From: JBEKTY01 sp049515555
GTDB lineage: Bacteria > Planctomycetota > Planctomycetia > Pirellulales > Thermoguttaceae
Assembly (NCBI GenBank): GCA_049515555.1
Contig: JBEKTY010000008.1
Location: 21,867-85,866, forward strand
Direction of reading: 5' to 3'
DNA: 64,000 nucleotides
Shown here piece after piece: positions 1-9,323 of this stretch (the stretch's first letter is position 1; the number at the start of each line of letters is the position of its first letter). Under the pieces are notes generated by a model. It searched no databases. It was given only the letters and a program-made list of their open reading frames with translations, and was not told the origin of the DNA. A program made the position numbers and the translations under genes.

Positions 1-642
1 GCCAAAGGTAATCGGCAGGTTGAGCGTCGAGCCCAGCCCCCGCCCCGCGCCCCGCTCGTCGGCGCTGCCGCTGCCGGGATAGAACGGCCAGCGGTGGATC
101 GAAAGGAACCCCACGCGGGGGTCGGTCCAAAAGGCGGCCTGAGTGCCGTTGCCATGGTGCACGTCGAAATCGACGATCAGCACGCGGTCCAGGCCCAACT
201 CCGCAACCGCCGTGGCCGCCGCCACCGCCACGTTGTTGAACAGGCAGAAGCCCATGGCGCGATCGGCCAGGGCGTGGTGGCCCGGCGGACGCACCAGGCA
301 CAAGGCCGTCGTGTCTTCGCCGGCCACGACCCGGCAGACGGCATCGCACACCGCCCCGGCGGCCAACCGCGCCACGTGGTAGCTGGCGGGGCACACAACC
401 GTGTCCGGGTCGATATCGCCGCCGCCCGAGCGGGCAAACGCCCAAACCTCGTCGATATAGCGCCGGGAGTGGACCAGGGCCAGCCGTTGCCGGTCGCACC
501 GCTCGAACTCCGGCTGCCGGCACTGGGCGGCCAGCCAGGTCGCGGTCAGGTGCGCCACGACCGGCGGCAGCCGACCGGGCTGCTCCGGGTGCATGCCCGT
601 CTGGTGCTCCAGAAACCGTAAATCGCTATACAAGAGGGTCAT
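1..642 (-). CDS. Histone deacetylase / acetoin-utilisation family protein (C-terminus beyond window)
   Basis: The 214 codons visible start at an ATG at 642 and run off the left edge. The translation begins MTLLYSDLRFLEHQTGMHPE and contains the family hallmarks: RPPGHHA (active-site histidine pair), GFCLFNNVAVAA, and DFDVHHGNGTQ with the zinc-binding Asp-x-His. These features define class II-type zinc-dependent deacetylases (HDAC/AcuC/acetylpolyamine amidohydrolase superfamily), which remove acetyl groups from lysine or polyamines in the cytoplasm. The actual substrate cannot be inferred from sequence. The family is usually 300-340 residues, so about one third is missing. The gene is divergent from the HEAT-repeat gene at 931. 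Confidence 0.9.
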   Translation of the reverse strand, partial: MTLLYSDLRFLEHQTGMHPEQPGRLPPVVAHLTATWLAAQCRQPEFERCDRQRLALVHSRRYIDEVWAFARSGGGDIDPDTVVCPASYHVARLAAGAVCDAVCRVVAGEDTTALCLVRPPGHHALADRAMGFCLFNNVAVAAATAVAELGLDRVLIVDFDVHHGNGTQAAFWTDPRVGFLSIHRWPFYPGSGSADERGAGRGLGSTLNLPITFG

Positions 643-930
643 GCGTTTGCCCAGCGGGCACGGGCGGTCGGCCCGGCCAATCCGTACTTTCGGGGGGCTA
701 GCCCGCAAATCCCCCGCAACCCGCCAATCCCCCACACGGTCGATCCAGCTTGACAGGTCTTGCGGCGGATAGGTAGCTTGTATATTGTATCTGCACTGCG
801 GCGAAATGCCGGCGCAGACCCCTCTTTGCGAAGTATATATATTCTGCACAGTCGTAATTCGTTTCGGTTGCGGAAAACCACGGTTTCCGGCCTTCCGCAA
901 CAGAAACTAATTCCCTAAGAGAACCGCATC
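643..930. other. Divergent intergenic region
   Basis: This 288-bp gap lies between two divergent genes, so promoters in both directions are expected here. It is AT-richer toward 775-845 (TATATTGTAT and TATATATATTC tracts) and has a TTGACA at about 749, but no hexamer pair with standard spacing was convincing. No gene is seen. Confidence 0.4.
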
Positions 931-2166
931 GTGAATAGCTATCGCTACCGGGTTGAGTTGGCGGCGTGGACCCAGTGGCTGTTGGCGGCGTGTTGCCTGC
1001 TCGTGGCGTGGCCGGCTTGGGCCCAGCCGGCTAAGGAATGGAAAGTGATCGAGCCGGAGCGGGTCCAGTTCCCCAACCGCATGACGGTCCTGAAGCGCGG
1101 TACGTTCGATAGTGAGGCGGAACGGGACTTGTTCGTCAGATACTATACGAAGTTCGCGTTTCCCCGCCTGACCGAGCCCGACTTCCGCAGCCGTCAGCCT
1201 TGGAACCCAGCTTCTACCCAGACGGACAAGAGCGACAAGGGCAAGGACGTGGTCCGCGAGATTCACAACGACCTTGGGATGGCGGCCGCCGCCCCGGCGC
1301 CGGACGTTCATGGCAAGTTGTGCGAGATCACGCTGGCCTACATGGGCAAGCTGGCCGCGGGGGCCGACATCCATCCGGCCGCCCGCTTCAACGCCATGCT
1401 GCTGTTAGGCGACGTGGGCACGCCGGAAGCGGTTCCCATGCTGGTCGAAGTGGTCAAGGACTCCAAGCAGTTGGACGCGGTGAAGGTGGCCGCGATGGCG
1501 GGCCTCTTGCGCCACGCCGAGCAGGGCGGAATCTCCGACGCCGACTTGCAAAAACTGACTATCGACACCATGGTCGCCTTGGCCGTCGCCCCCCTGCCCA
1601 AAGACCAGCGGGCCGATGCCGTGTGCTGGCTGCGGGGCCAGGCGGCCGAGGTCCTCGGCCGGCTGGGCTCGCCCGGCAGGGACAATTCCGTCGTAGCCGC
1701 CCTGCTGAAAATGGTGGGCGATCCGGCGCTTGGGCTTTCCCAGCGCTGCCGCGCCGCCCGGGCCCTGGGACAGTTGACCTACGCCGCCCCGGCGCCCGCC
1801 GCCGGACCGTGCCTGGAGGCCCTGGCCGTCCTGGCCGACGACGCGCTGACCGCCGAAAAACAGGACCCGCCCGATTGCCGCCGCTGGACGGAAGCGAATG
1901 TGGCCCGCGAGCGGTGGGGCTGCCGCCTGAAAGCCAATCTCTCCGACATCCTGGTGGGCCTCCGCGGGGCCGACGACCAGCACCGCGGCCTGACGGAGTT
2001 GGCCAAGCCCGGCGCCGAGCAGCAGTTGGCCGAGACGCTGCAAAAGACGCTCACTCCGTTGGACGATTCGCTGAATGACCAGAAACTCACCCGGGCCGCA
2101 CTGATCGAGAATGTCACCAAGGCCCAAGGCGACTTGGAAGGGGTCGTCAAGAGGCCGCCCAAGTAG
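931..2166 (+). CDS. Secreted HEAT-like repeat protein
   Basis: This 411-residue protein starts at a GTG. A Sec signal peptide is visible (hydrophobic stretch about residues 14-30 ending AWAQP). The mature part contains helical repeats around residues 130-300 that resemble HEAT/armadillo repeats: runs such as AARFNAMLLLGDVGTPEAVPMLVEVV and ARALGQLTYA-type helices. HEAT arrays normally bind other proteins; the partner is unknown. The next gene (2264) encodes a second HEAT protein in the same direction, and an intercistronic hairpin lies between them, so the two are probably co-transcribed. No catalytic motif was seen. The start is supported by the signal peptide but the ribosome site is weak. 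Confidence 0.75.
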   Translation: MNSYRYRVELAAWTQWLLAACCLLVAWPAWAQPAKEWKVIEPERVQFPNRMTVLKRGTFDSEAERDLFVRYYTKFAFPRLTEPDFRSRQPWNPASTQTDKSDKGKDVVREIHNDLGMAAAAPAPDVHGKLCEITLAYMGKLAAGADIHPAARFNAMLLLGDVGTPEAVPMLVEVVKDSKQLDAVKVAAMAGLLRHAEQGGISDADLQKLTIDTMVALAVAPLPKDQRADAVCWLRGQAAEVLGRLGSPGRDNSVVAALLKMVGDPALGLSQRCRAARALGQLTYAAPAPAAGPCLEALAVLADDALTAEKQDPPDCRRWTEANVARERWGCRLKANLSDILVGLRGADDQHRGLTELAKPGAEQQLAETLQKTLTPLDDSLNDQKLTRAALIENVTKAQGDLEGVVKRPPK

Positions 2167-2171
2167 GAAAC

Positions 2172-2222
2172 ACGACGGGCGACGGGCGACGGACGGAAGC
2201 ACTCCAGCCCGTCGCCCGTCGT
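2172..2222 (+). repeat. Intercistronic hairpin of GACGGGC units
   Basis: Perfect 16-bp arms (ACGACGGGCGACGGGC at 2172-2187 and its complement at 2207-2222) flank a 19-nt loop between the two HEAT genes. No T-run follows, so it is more likely an mRNA-processing or stabilising hairpin, or a dispersed repeat, than a terminator. Confidence 0.6.
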
Positions 2223-2263
2223 CCGTCGAAAAATGATCGACAGGCAAAAGGATTTGCCGCCAC

Positions 2264-4777
2264 ATGGTCCTCTGCGTCAGGAAACTCGGTTGCTGGCTGG
2301 TGATTGCCGGCTTGCTGCTGGCCCCGGCCGGCGGGGGCTGTGCGTTGCGGCCGGAGGGCCAGCCCCCTGCTGCGCCACCGGGCGGTGCACCGGCCAGCGA
2401 TCCACCCCCCAAGGGTCTTCAGGGAAACAGCCCGATCGCGCAACTCGCTCAGCCCGACGCGGCTAAGAATGGGTCGGCCCCGCGGGTCGACGATCGGGCG
2501 ATTATGGCCCGTGGCGACTGGGTGCGGATTGCCGTCGGGGAAGGGGAATTCGAGCCGGCCGTTGCACCGGCGGCTGCGCCGGGCCCGCCCGCCGCTCCCC
2601 CCGCCTTTCGCTGGCGGCACGCGGGCCTGGACGAGCTGTTGGCCCGGAGTGCCCCCCGGCAGCCCGATCTTTACGCGATGCTCAAGGACGCCGACCCCAC
2701 CGTGGCCGCCAACGCGGCCATCGCCCTGGGGCGAACCGGCCAGCAGCGCGCCGCCGGCGCGCTAACCGCCGCCATTCGCTCGGCCGCCTTGCGGGTGCCC
2801 ACCCGCTGTGCCGCGGTCGAGGCCCTAGCCGTCTGTGGGGGCCCGGAAGTCGTCGAGACGCTCCGCCAGTTGACCGATCAGTTCGGCGATTTCGCCCCCG
2901 GCGGCGCCGCGTCGTACCAGCCCGACGTGCACGCCGAGCTGGTCCGCGCCCTGGCCCGGCACATCGATCCGGCCGACGATCCCCGGCTGGCCGCCGCGCT
3001 GCAAAGTCCGGCGGTGCAGGTCCGTATCGAGGCCCTTACGGCCTGGGCGGCCGGGCACCATGGCGCGGTGCCCAGCGAGGCCGTGAACTTGCGCTCCGAC
3101 GGGGACCCGCGCGTGCGGGCCGCCGCCATGGCGGTCATCGCCGCCCGACGCGTGCGGGATGCCCGGCAATATCTGACCGACGCCTTGCGAGACAGCGATT
3201 TTCGGGTCCGCGTAACGGCCATCGCCGGCCTGGGCGGCTTGGACGACGGCCGGGCGCGGGCCACCGTGGCCGAGCTGTTGCAAGATCGCTCGGATCTGAT
3301 GCGGGCCGAGGCCGTTACGGCGCTGGCCCGCAACGGCGCCCGGACCAGCGTACTGGGGGCCCTGGGCGATGCGTCCTGGCGGGTGCGGTTGCGGGTCGCC
3401 CGGGCCCTGGCCGCCTACCCCGACCGCGAAGGGTCGGCCGCCGTCGCCCGGCTCCTGGACGACCCCAGCGCCGAAGTCGAGCGCCAGGTGGTGGCCAGCC
3501 TGGCCGCCTGGCCCATCCAGCGCTCCGGCCCGCTCCTGCTGGAAGCCATGCGCAAGCCGGCCATGACGACCCGCAAGGCGGCCGCCGAGCAATTGGTCCT
3601 GCGCTGGCCGGCCGCCATGGAATTCTCGTTCGACGCCGCTCCCCAGCGCCGCGAGGAAGTGCTCGGCCGGCTGCAAGAGCAATTCCGGGTGCAGTTCGGG
3701 CTGGTCGATCGCCAAGTCCTAAGCGACCCCGCCGTGCGGCAGGCATCGGCCGCGGCGGCCGCGTCGCCGGCCACGGCCACGTCGCCGGCCCAGGCCGCCG
3801 ACCCGGCCACGGTGGCGCGCGTCGAACAGTTGCTCCGCGCGCAGGATGCCAAGGGACTGGCCGAGTTCGGGCCCGGACTGGTCGAGGCCCTCGAACAGCT
3901 TGCCGTGGAGCGGCAGCAGGTCCTGCCCGAAAGCGTCTACCATGACATTCTGCCGCGCGGGAGCGCGGTGTTCGCCGCGCTGGATCAGTTCCGGTCGTCG
4001 GATGTGGCCCAGCGGCGGGCCGCCGCCGAGCAGTTGGCCGCCGCCGCGCAGAAACAGCCGTTGGGCCCCTTGGCCGTGGCCCGGCTGGGCGACCTGGCGG
4101 CCACCGAGGCCGACGACGTGGTGTGGCGGAGCGTGCTGGAGGCCGTGGCGGGCTGCGCCGGCGAGCCGGCGGTCCGGCTGGCCTACGTGGCCATCGGACA
4201 CGGCTCGGCCGAGGTCCGCCGCCGGGCCTGCGAGTACCTGGCGCAACATCCGGCCGCGGCCCACGCCAACTTCCTCAACCCGGCGCTGGCCGACGGCAGC
4301 CGCGCGGTCGTGCTGGCCGCGGTTCGGGCCTTGGGGGCCGCCGACCACCTCGACGACGCCCAGCCCTTGCGCAAACTGCTCGCCTGCGCCGACGAGCAGG
4401 TCCAACTGGAGACGGCCGCGGCCTTGGCCCACTTCCGCGACCCGGCGGCCGTGCCGGCCCTGGAACGCCTGACCTATAGCGACGATCCGAAGATTCGCGG
4501 CCGCGTCGCCCTGGCGATGGGCGAGCTGGGCGATGCCTCGTTTGCCGCCCCCCTGGTCCGCTTGCTGGACGACCACCACGGCACGGTCAGCCACGCCGCG
4601 CTGGCCAGCCTGCCAAAAGTGGCCGGCAGCGACGTGGCCCGGCAGGTCCTCGGCGACTCGCCCGCCGGCACAGCGGAGCAGATTCGCCGCTGGAAACAGT
4701 GGTACGCCGGCCAACAGGGCGGCCCCCTGGGCCGGGCCGATCCCGCTTCCGGCAACCCGCCAAGCACGAGAGGATGA
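2264..4777 (+). CDS. HEAT-repeat lipoprotein
   Basis: This 837-residue protein begins with a lipoprotein signal: hydrophobic WLVIAGLLLAPAGGG followed by the lipobox cysteine at about residue 26, so it should be anchored to a membrane. A Pro/Ala-rich linker follows to about residue 110. Most of the rest is HEAT/PBS-lyase-type helical repeats, with recurrent patterns such as DPTVAANAAIALGRTG, DPRVRAAAMAVIAARR, DSDFRVRVTAIAGLG and DPKIRGRVALAMGELG. Such repeats form protein-binding solenoids. An Ala/Thr-rich spacer interrupts the array at about residues 490-515. It follows the secreted HEAT protein at 931. No enzyme motif was seen. Confidence 0.85.
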   Translation: MVLCVRKLGCWLVIAGLLLAPAGGGCALRPEGQPPAAPPGGAPASDPPPKGLQGNSPIAQLAQPDAAKNGSAPRVDDRAIMARGDWVRIAVGEGEFEPAVAPAAAPGPPAAPPAFRWRHAGLDELLARSAPRQPDLYAMLKDADPTVAANAAIALGRTGQQRAAGALTAAIRSAALRVPTRCAAVEALAVCGGPEVVETLRQLTDQFGDFAPGGAASYQPDVHAELVRALARHIDPADDPRLAAALQSPAVQVRIEALTAWAAGHHGAVPSEAVNLRSDGDPRVRAAAMAVIAARRVRDARQYLTDALRDSDFRVRVTAIAGLGGLDDGRARATVAELLQDRSDLMRAEAVTALARNGARTSVLGALGDASWRVRLRVARALAAYPDREGSAAVARLLDDPSAEVERQVVASLAAWPIQRSGPLLLEAMRKPAMTTRKAAAEQLVLRWPAAMEFSFDAAPQRREEVLGRLQEQFRVQFGLVDRQVLSDPAVRQASAAAAASPATATSPAQAADPATVARVEQLLRAQDAKGLAEFGPGLVEALEQLAVERQQVLPESVYHDILPRGSAVFAALDQFRSSDVAQRRAAAEQLAAAAQKQPLGPLAVARLGDLAATEADDVVWRSVLEAVAGCAGEPAVRLAYVAIGHGSAEVRRRACEYLAQHPAAAHANFLNPALADGSRAVVLAAVRALGAADHLDDAQPLRKLLACADEQVQLETAAALAHFRDPAAVPALERLTYSDDPKIRGRVALAMGELGDASFAAPLVRLLDDHHGTVSHAALASLPKVAGSDVARQVLGDSPAGTAEQIRRWKQWYAGQQGGPLGRADPASGNPPSTRG

Positions 4778-4836
4778 AGTTGCCAAGGCGCCTTCGAGGC
4801 GTTCGACAAGAGGCGAGTTTTCACCTGCCCGCACCT

Positions 4837-4858
4837 GACCCTCATCGCGCCGAGGGTC
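4837..4858. terminator. Possible bidirectional terminator hairpin
   Basis: GACCCTC (4837-4843) and GAGGGTC (4852-4858) form a 7-bp stem with an 8-nt loop between the convergent HEAT gene and sialate esterase, overlapping the latter's stop codon. There is no U-tract, so the assignment is weak. Confidence 0.3.
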
Positions 4859-6224
4859 ACTCGCCGGTGCCGCCCTGCCAGTTGTTGGTCTGGAAGGGCG
4901 AAGCCGGTAGGCCCTCTTTGTTGGCCAGGTTCGGATTGGCCTGGTTCCGCCACCCGAAGCGGGCCTGGGTGGGGGCCGCCACGGCCTGGGCCTCGACGAC
5001 GACCGTCTGGCCGTCGATCGTGGCTTGGGCCGCCACGAACTTGCCGTCCGCGGCGGCGATCTCGAACTCGCTAAGCGGCTTGCCGTCACGCGACTTCAGT
5101 CCGCCGCCCACCTGCGCGAACGAGAGCCGCAGCTTGCTGCCCGCGACCTGCATCGACTTGTAGAGCGGCCCCGAGTAGACGAGGTCCTTCTTGCCGTACT
5201 CCTTGGCCAGCGCCCAGAGGGCCAGCCGGTTGCCGACGTCGACCTTGTCGCGGGGGTGGATGTCCTTGATGTTCTCCACTATGTCGGTCGTAACCGCCAT
5301 GCCGGTGCCGGGAATCTTGAGGCTGGCCACCTGGGCTTCCCACAAGGGCGGCAGGCTGCCCGGCCCATAGCCCGCGAAAGGCGCGATTTGCACGAAGTAG
5401 AAGGGGAAATCATAGCCCCACACCTTCCGCCAGCCCTCGATGAGGGCCTTCATCTTGTCGTAGTACTTCAGGCCGTTGCCGCAGTTCGATTCGCCCTGAT
5501 ACCAGATCGCGCCGCGGATGGCCAGCGGCTCCAGGGGGGCGATCATGCCGTTGTACATCCCGCCCCCCTTGCCCCCGGAGATCGTCCAGGGCTCGATGGG
5601 CGACCCGCCCCAGGAGCTGTCGATCAGCCCCATCGGCACGTCCAGTTCCTTGTGCAGCCGCTGACCGAAATAGTAGAGCGCGGCCGAGAAGCCGCCCCAG
5701 CCGCCGGCGGCAACCGTCTTGGGACTGCACACCACCCAATCGGCCTTCACGTCCTTGGCCGGTGCGGCGACCTGAACCTTGGGCACCAGCATCAGCCGCA
5801 TCTGCGGACAGTTCGCGGCCGGGATCTCCTCCTTGGCCTTGTCGCACGCCCCGATCCCCATCTCCATGTTGGACTGCCCGGAGCCGATCCACACGTCGCC
5901 CACGAGGATGTCGTCCAGCTCGATCTTGTTCTTCCCGCTGACGGTCAGGCAGTGGGCCTTGCCGTCGGCCTTCACGGCCGGCAGCACCACCTTCCAGTCG
6001 CCCTGCGGATCGGCCTTGGCGGCGACCGTCGCGTCGTCCAGCCGCACCGTGACCTCTTCGCCGGGAGCGGCCCAGCCCCAGATCGGCAACGGCCGCTCGC
6101 GCTGCAACACCATGTGGCTGCCGATCACCTTGGGCAGCGTTACCTCGGCCCGAATCTGTGGCACGCCGCAGGCCAGGAGCAACAGGGAAACCACAACCGC
6201 GCACCACGACACGCACTTCTTCAT
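4857..6224 (-). CDS. Sialate O-acetylesterase-like secreted esterase
   Basis: This 455-residue protein has a signal peptide (hydrophobic core VVVSLLLLACGVP, residues about 9-22). It matches the SGNH-fold SASA/sialate-9-O-acetylesterase family: an N-terminal beta domain (LPKVIGSHMVLQRERPLPIWGWA), the nucleophile block GSGQSNMEM, WYQGESN, and the C-terminal DIHPRDKVDVGNRLA block carrying the catalytic histidine. In planctomycetes such enzymes deacetylate sialic acids or other acetylated polysaccharides outside the cytoplasm; the true substrate is unknown. A GAGGT ribosome site lies just upstream of the ATG. It is transcribed toward the HEAT genes, and its upstream region carries a 42-bp tandem duplication. 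Confidence 0.88.
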   Translation of the reverse strand: MKKCVSWCAVVVSLLLLACGVPQIRAEVTLPKVIGSHMVLQRERPLPIWGWAAPGEEVTVRLDDATVAAKADPQGDWKVVLPAVKADGKAHCLTVSGKNKIELDDILVGDVWIGSGQSNMEMGIGACDKAKEEIPAANCPQMRLMLVPKVQVAAPAKDVKADWVVCSPKTVAAGGWGGFSAALYYFGQRLHKELDVPMGLIDSSWGGSPIEPWTISGGKGGGMYNGMIAPLEPLAIRGAIWYQGESNCGNGLKYYDKMKALIEGWRKVWGYDFPFYFVQIAPFAGYGPGSLPPLWEAQVASLKIPGTGMAVTTDIVENIKDIHPRDKVDVGNRLALWALAKEYGKKDLVYSGPLYKSMQVAGSKLRLSFAQVGGGLKSRDGKPLSEFEIAAADGKFVAAQATIDGQTVVVEAQAVAAPTQARFGWRNQANPNLANKEGLPASPFQTNNWQGGTGE

Positions 6225-6238
6225 GGCAGACCTCGCTT

Positions 6239-6320
6239 TGCTGGATGTTCAAGAGATGCTCGGAAAACTCTCGGACGAATTGCTGGACGTTCAAAAGATG
6301 CTCGGAAAACTCTCGGACGA
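6239..6320. repeat. Two 40-bp direct repeats, 42-bp period
   Basis: A 40-bp segment beginning TGCTGGATGTTCAAGAG at 6239-6278 recurs at 6281-6320 with two substitutions. It lies 15 bp upstream of the esterase start codon, that is in its leader. The 42-bp period is 14 codons, and both strands are open through the repeat. Confidence 0.85.
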
Positions 6321-6446
6321 CACTTGGCCACATTCTCCCCTCCAGGCGGGACTACGTCAACAAACCGACGGTTCGCGTCATTAGCGGCGCCATCATTGCG
6401 ATTTGCAGGCGCACTCTAAATGATGGCATCTCGTGACAGGCTGGGA

Positions 6447-6474
6447 TTAACGGCCCCCCGGCATGGAATATTAT
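6447..6474 (+). promoter_or_regulatory. Candidate sigma-70 promoter
   Basis: TTAACG (6447-6452) and TATTAT (6469-6474) are separated by 16 bp and lie 113 bp upstream of the small secreted-protein gene. Confidence 0.4.
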
Positions 6475-6586
6475 CCCTTTGCCAACAACAACTTACGCTT
6501 CGCTGGCCGTCATTGGCACACCAAGTGCCGTAAGGTCAATCGTTTACCCCGTCCCGCGTGTCTCTCAGTTCAAAGAGGAGAAAGTC

Positions 6587-6940
6587 ATGAGAAGAGTTGC
6601 CTTGAGCCTGGTTGCGTGCGGAGTGATCCTGTTGACGGCTGCGCCTGCCCTGGCGGAAGGTACGCCGGTCCGCTGGGCGACCTACAACGACCATTTGGGC
6701 GTGCGGATCGAGCCGGTCCATCATCATCATCACTGCTACGGCGGGCCGGCGGCCGTGGTGGTGACGCCCGCGCCCGTCTACACCTATCCGGTCTACCCGC
6801 CGACAGTGGTTCCCTACCCGCCGGCTCCGACAGTCGTGTACCCACCGGTCTACGTCAATCCCGGTTACATCTACAACGCCTATCCCCGCGGCTTCATCGA
6901 GTATCGCGGCCGGGGCCTATCGCTGGGAGTCGGCCTGTAA
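6587..6940 (+). CDS. Small secreted Pro/Tyr/Val-rich protein
   Basis: A good ribosome site (AAAGAGGAGAAAG) precedes the ATG at 6587, giving 117 residues; the same frame is open further upstream but that start would destroy the signal peptide. Residues 1-22 are a clear Sec signal ending APALAEG. A five-histidine run (about 45-49) is followed by a Pro-Tyr-Val-rich segment (PVYTYPVYPPTVVPYPP type) to residue 100. Such proteins are common in planctomycetes and are presumed to be wall- or surface-associated, but no function is known. A metal-binding role for the His run is only a guess. Confidence 0.75.
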   Translation: MRRVALSLVACGVILLTAAPALAEGTPVRWATYNDHLGVRIEPVHHHHHCYGGPAAVVVTPAPVYTYPVYPPTVVPYPPAPTVVYPPVYVNPGYIYNAYPRGFIEYRGRGLSLGVGL

Positions 6941-7111
6941 CGGTTTTGCCCCCCGTACAACCATTGCAATCGTTACAACCGGCAGGCCATCCCGCCTGCC
7001 TCATCCTTGTTTTCGTCATACCCGATATAACCCGTAAGACGCGTAAGGGCGTCAAGAATGATCCGCACCGTCATAATGCAACGGGGCGAAGCCACTGACA
7101 GCGGGTGCTGA

Positions 7112-9016
7112 TTGATCTCTCGGGTTACTATCGCCGGGTTATGCTGTTGTGCAGTTCTGGCCGCCCTCCTGGCGGGCTGCCGGTACGGGACGGAGGCCTC
7201 GGTTAGCCAACGGGTTCGGGGCCTGGCGACTTCGCCGCTGGACATAACGCCGCCCCCGCCGGCGGAGGAAATGGGCCGGCCGGCAGCCGAAAGGTCCATT
7301 CCCCAACCGCCTGCGGCGCCGGCCGAGCCCCTGTCCCGCGCGGGGCTTCCGGGGCCGCCGCTGGCCGCTTGCAACGCGGCGCCTGTGCCGGCCGGCATAG
7401 CCGGGCAAGGCGGCGGCGCCGCCCGGCCGGTGGTCTACAACGCCCCGCTGTCTGACGCTGCGGTGCTGGCGATCCCGGCGGTGGCTGCCGGGCAGGCCAA
7501 GGCGCCGCCGGAAACGATCGCGGCGCCGAGTCACCCCGCGCCCACGGCGGCGCCGGCCGCCGCGGCGCCTCAACCTTTGGAGATTCCCCGCGCGATCCCG
7601 GGCAGCGCCGCCCCGCCGATCCGGCTGCCGCCCGTCGAACCGGGCGAGTCCGAGGCCCAGCGCCACACCGCGATCCGGCAACTATTTGCGGAGTTGGCCC
7701 AGATCGAGCCGGTGGCGGGTCCGCCGCCGACGCCCGACCACCCCCCGCTAGCGCTCCAGGAGTTGCAGTGCCTGGCCATTACCCGCAGTCCGCTAATCCG
7801 GCAGGCGGCCGCTGACGCGGATGCGGCGCGGGGCGCCATGATCCAGGCCGGCGCGTATCCCAATCCGCACCTGGCCTACGAGGCCGACAACATCAATACC
7901 GGTCGCACCGCCGGCTACCAGGGCGGCAACATCGGCCAGACGATCGTCACCGGCGGCAAGCTCAAGCTGGCCAAGGCCGCCGCGGGCGTCGATCTGGAAA
8001 ACGCGGAACTGGCGCTTCGCCGGGCCCGCTTCGATCTGGCCACGCAGGTGCGGGCCAATTATTTCGCCGTGCTGGTGGCCCTGGAGCGGGTGAAGGTCAA
8101 CTCGGCCCTCGTGCAATTCGCCGACCGGGTGTACCATCTGCAAGTGACTCGCGTACAGGCCGGGCAGGCGGCCCCTTACGAGCCGCTGCAGCTCCGCGTG
8201 CTGGCCGTGCAGGCCCAAGGCCAGTTGCTCCAGACGAACCACGAGTACGAGGCGGCCTGGCGACGGCTGGCCGCCACGCTCAACTGCCCGGGCATGCCGC
8301 CGGCGGCCCTGGTGGGCCAGGCCGACGCCCCCCTGCCGCAAATCACTTACGACGCGGCCTGCCAGCGGATCCTCGCCGTCCACACCGATCTGGTCGCCGC
8401 GCAGAACGCCGTGGCCAAGGCCCGCTATCAGCTCCGCCTGGCGCGGATCATCCCGCGCGTGCCCAATCTGGATACCAGCACGGTCATCGAGCACGACTTC
8501 ACCACCCCGCCCTTTGGCACCACGATCAATTTGCAGATCGGGGCCCCCATCCCGGTTTTCGACACGAACCGCGGCAACATCATTGCGGCGGAGGCCGCGC
8601 TGGTGCGGGCCGGCAGCGAATACGATCGGACCCGAAACGAACTGCTCGCCAGCCTGGCCGACATCTTCGCCCGCTACCAGACCGCCGCCACCACGTTCCA
8701 ACTCTATCGCGGCGGCATCCTGGCCGACCAGGTCCGCGCCTATCGGGGCGTGTACCGCCGCTATCAGGTCGATCCCGACGCCGATTTCAACGACGTGCTG
8801 ACCGCCCAGCAAACGTTGGCCGGGACGATCTCGACCTACGTGCAACTCCTGGGCGACCAGTGGCAGGCGGCCGTCGACTTGGCTGGACTGCTCCAGATCG
8901 ACGATCTGTTCCAAATGGGTCAGGCGGCGGCCGAGCCGGTCTTCCCGTCGCCGCCGCTGCCGGGGCCCGCACGCCAACCGGTAGAGCCGCTGAAACGAGA
9001 TCCCCAGGGCAGGTAG
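7112..9016 (+). CDS. TolC-family outer-membrane efflux lipoprotein
   Basis: The frame opens at a TTG immediately after an in-frame stop, so this is the only useful start; the TGA at 7109 excludes anything upstream. The N-terminus is a lipoprotein signal (CAVLAALLAGC, lipobox Cys at about 22). A long Pro/Ala-rich linker occupies residues 30-190. The rest is two outer-membrane efflux protein (OEP) repeats: helices such as SPLIRQAAADADAARGAMIQAG, PNPHLAYEADN and QIGAPIPVFDTNRGNI. TolC-type trimers form the outer channel of RND or type I exporters. The inner-membrane partners are not nearby. At 634 residues it is longer than typical TolC/CusC (about 450-490) because of the linker. Confidence 0.88.
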   Translation: MISRVTIAGLCCCAVLAALLAGCRYGTEASVSQRVRGLATSPLDITPPPPAEEMGRPAAERSIPQPPAAPAEPLSRAGLPGPPLAACNAAPVPAGIAGQGGGAARPVVYNAPLSDAAVLAIPAVAAGQAKAPPETIAAPSHPAPTAAPAAAAPQPLEIPRAIPGSAAPPIRLPPVEPGESEAQRHTAIRQLFAELAQIEPVAGPPPTPDHPPLALQELQCLAITRSPLIRQAAADADAARGAMIQAGAYPNPHLAYEADNINTGRTAGYQGGNIGQTIVTGGKLKLAKAAAGVDLENAELALRRARFDLATQVRANYFAVLVALERVKVNSALVQFADRVYHLQVTRVQAGQAAPYEPLQLRVLAVQAQGQLLQTNHEYEAAWRRLAATLNCPGMPPAALVGQADAPLPQITYDAACQRILAVHTDLVAAQNAVAKARYQLRLARIIPRVPNLDTSTVIEHDFTTPPFGTTINLQIGAPIPVFDTNRGNIIAAEAALVRAGSEYDRTRNELLASLADIFARYQTAATTFQLYRGGILADQVRAYRGVYRRYQVDPDADFNDVLTAQQTLAGTISTYVQLLGDQWQAAVDLAGLLQIDDLFQMGQAAAEPVFPSPPLPGPARQPVEPLKRDPQGR

Positions 9017-9323
9017 AACACTTCCATCGCCTGTTCTCGTGTTTTCGTTTTCTCCTGCTCTCCTGCTCCCCTGCTCTCCCGTTCTCCTCCTCCCCTGTTC
9101 TAGCGTGCTGGCCGGCCCTGCGGCCTGAATCGAATCCAGCGATTGTACGCGCCGTACCGCCTACTACCCCCAACAGGTCACAGATTTGTGGGCCAGATAA
9201 CCGCTGTGGCCCACCGGCAGGACCTATCCTTTTCCGGGGAGTTCCCGGCCGCCGCTGCCGCACGGCCTCCCCAGGCATCCTCCCAACCCTTGGTCAACAA
9301 CACCCTTGATTGGCGCAACAGTC
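9017..9323. other. Intergenic region with pyrimidine-rich simple sequence
   Basis: A run at about 9027-9105 is made of irregular CCTGCTCTCCTGCTCCCC-like units, a simple-sequence repeat. The remainder shows no gene or convincing promoter. Confidence 0.4.

Larger units (their letters stand above)
6225..6586. other. Divergent regulatory region, 362 bp
   Basis: The gap separates the divergent esterase and the small secreted-protein gene. It holds the 42-bp tandem duplication at 6239-6320 and a candidate promoter at 6447-6474. No credible gene is seen. Confidence 0.5.
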
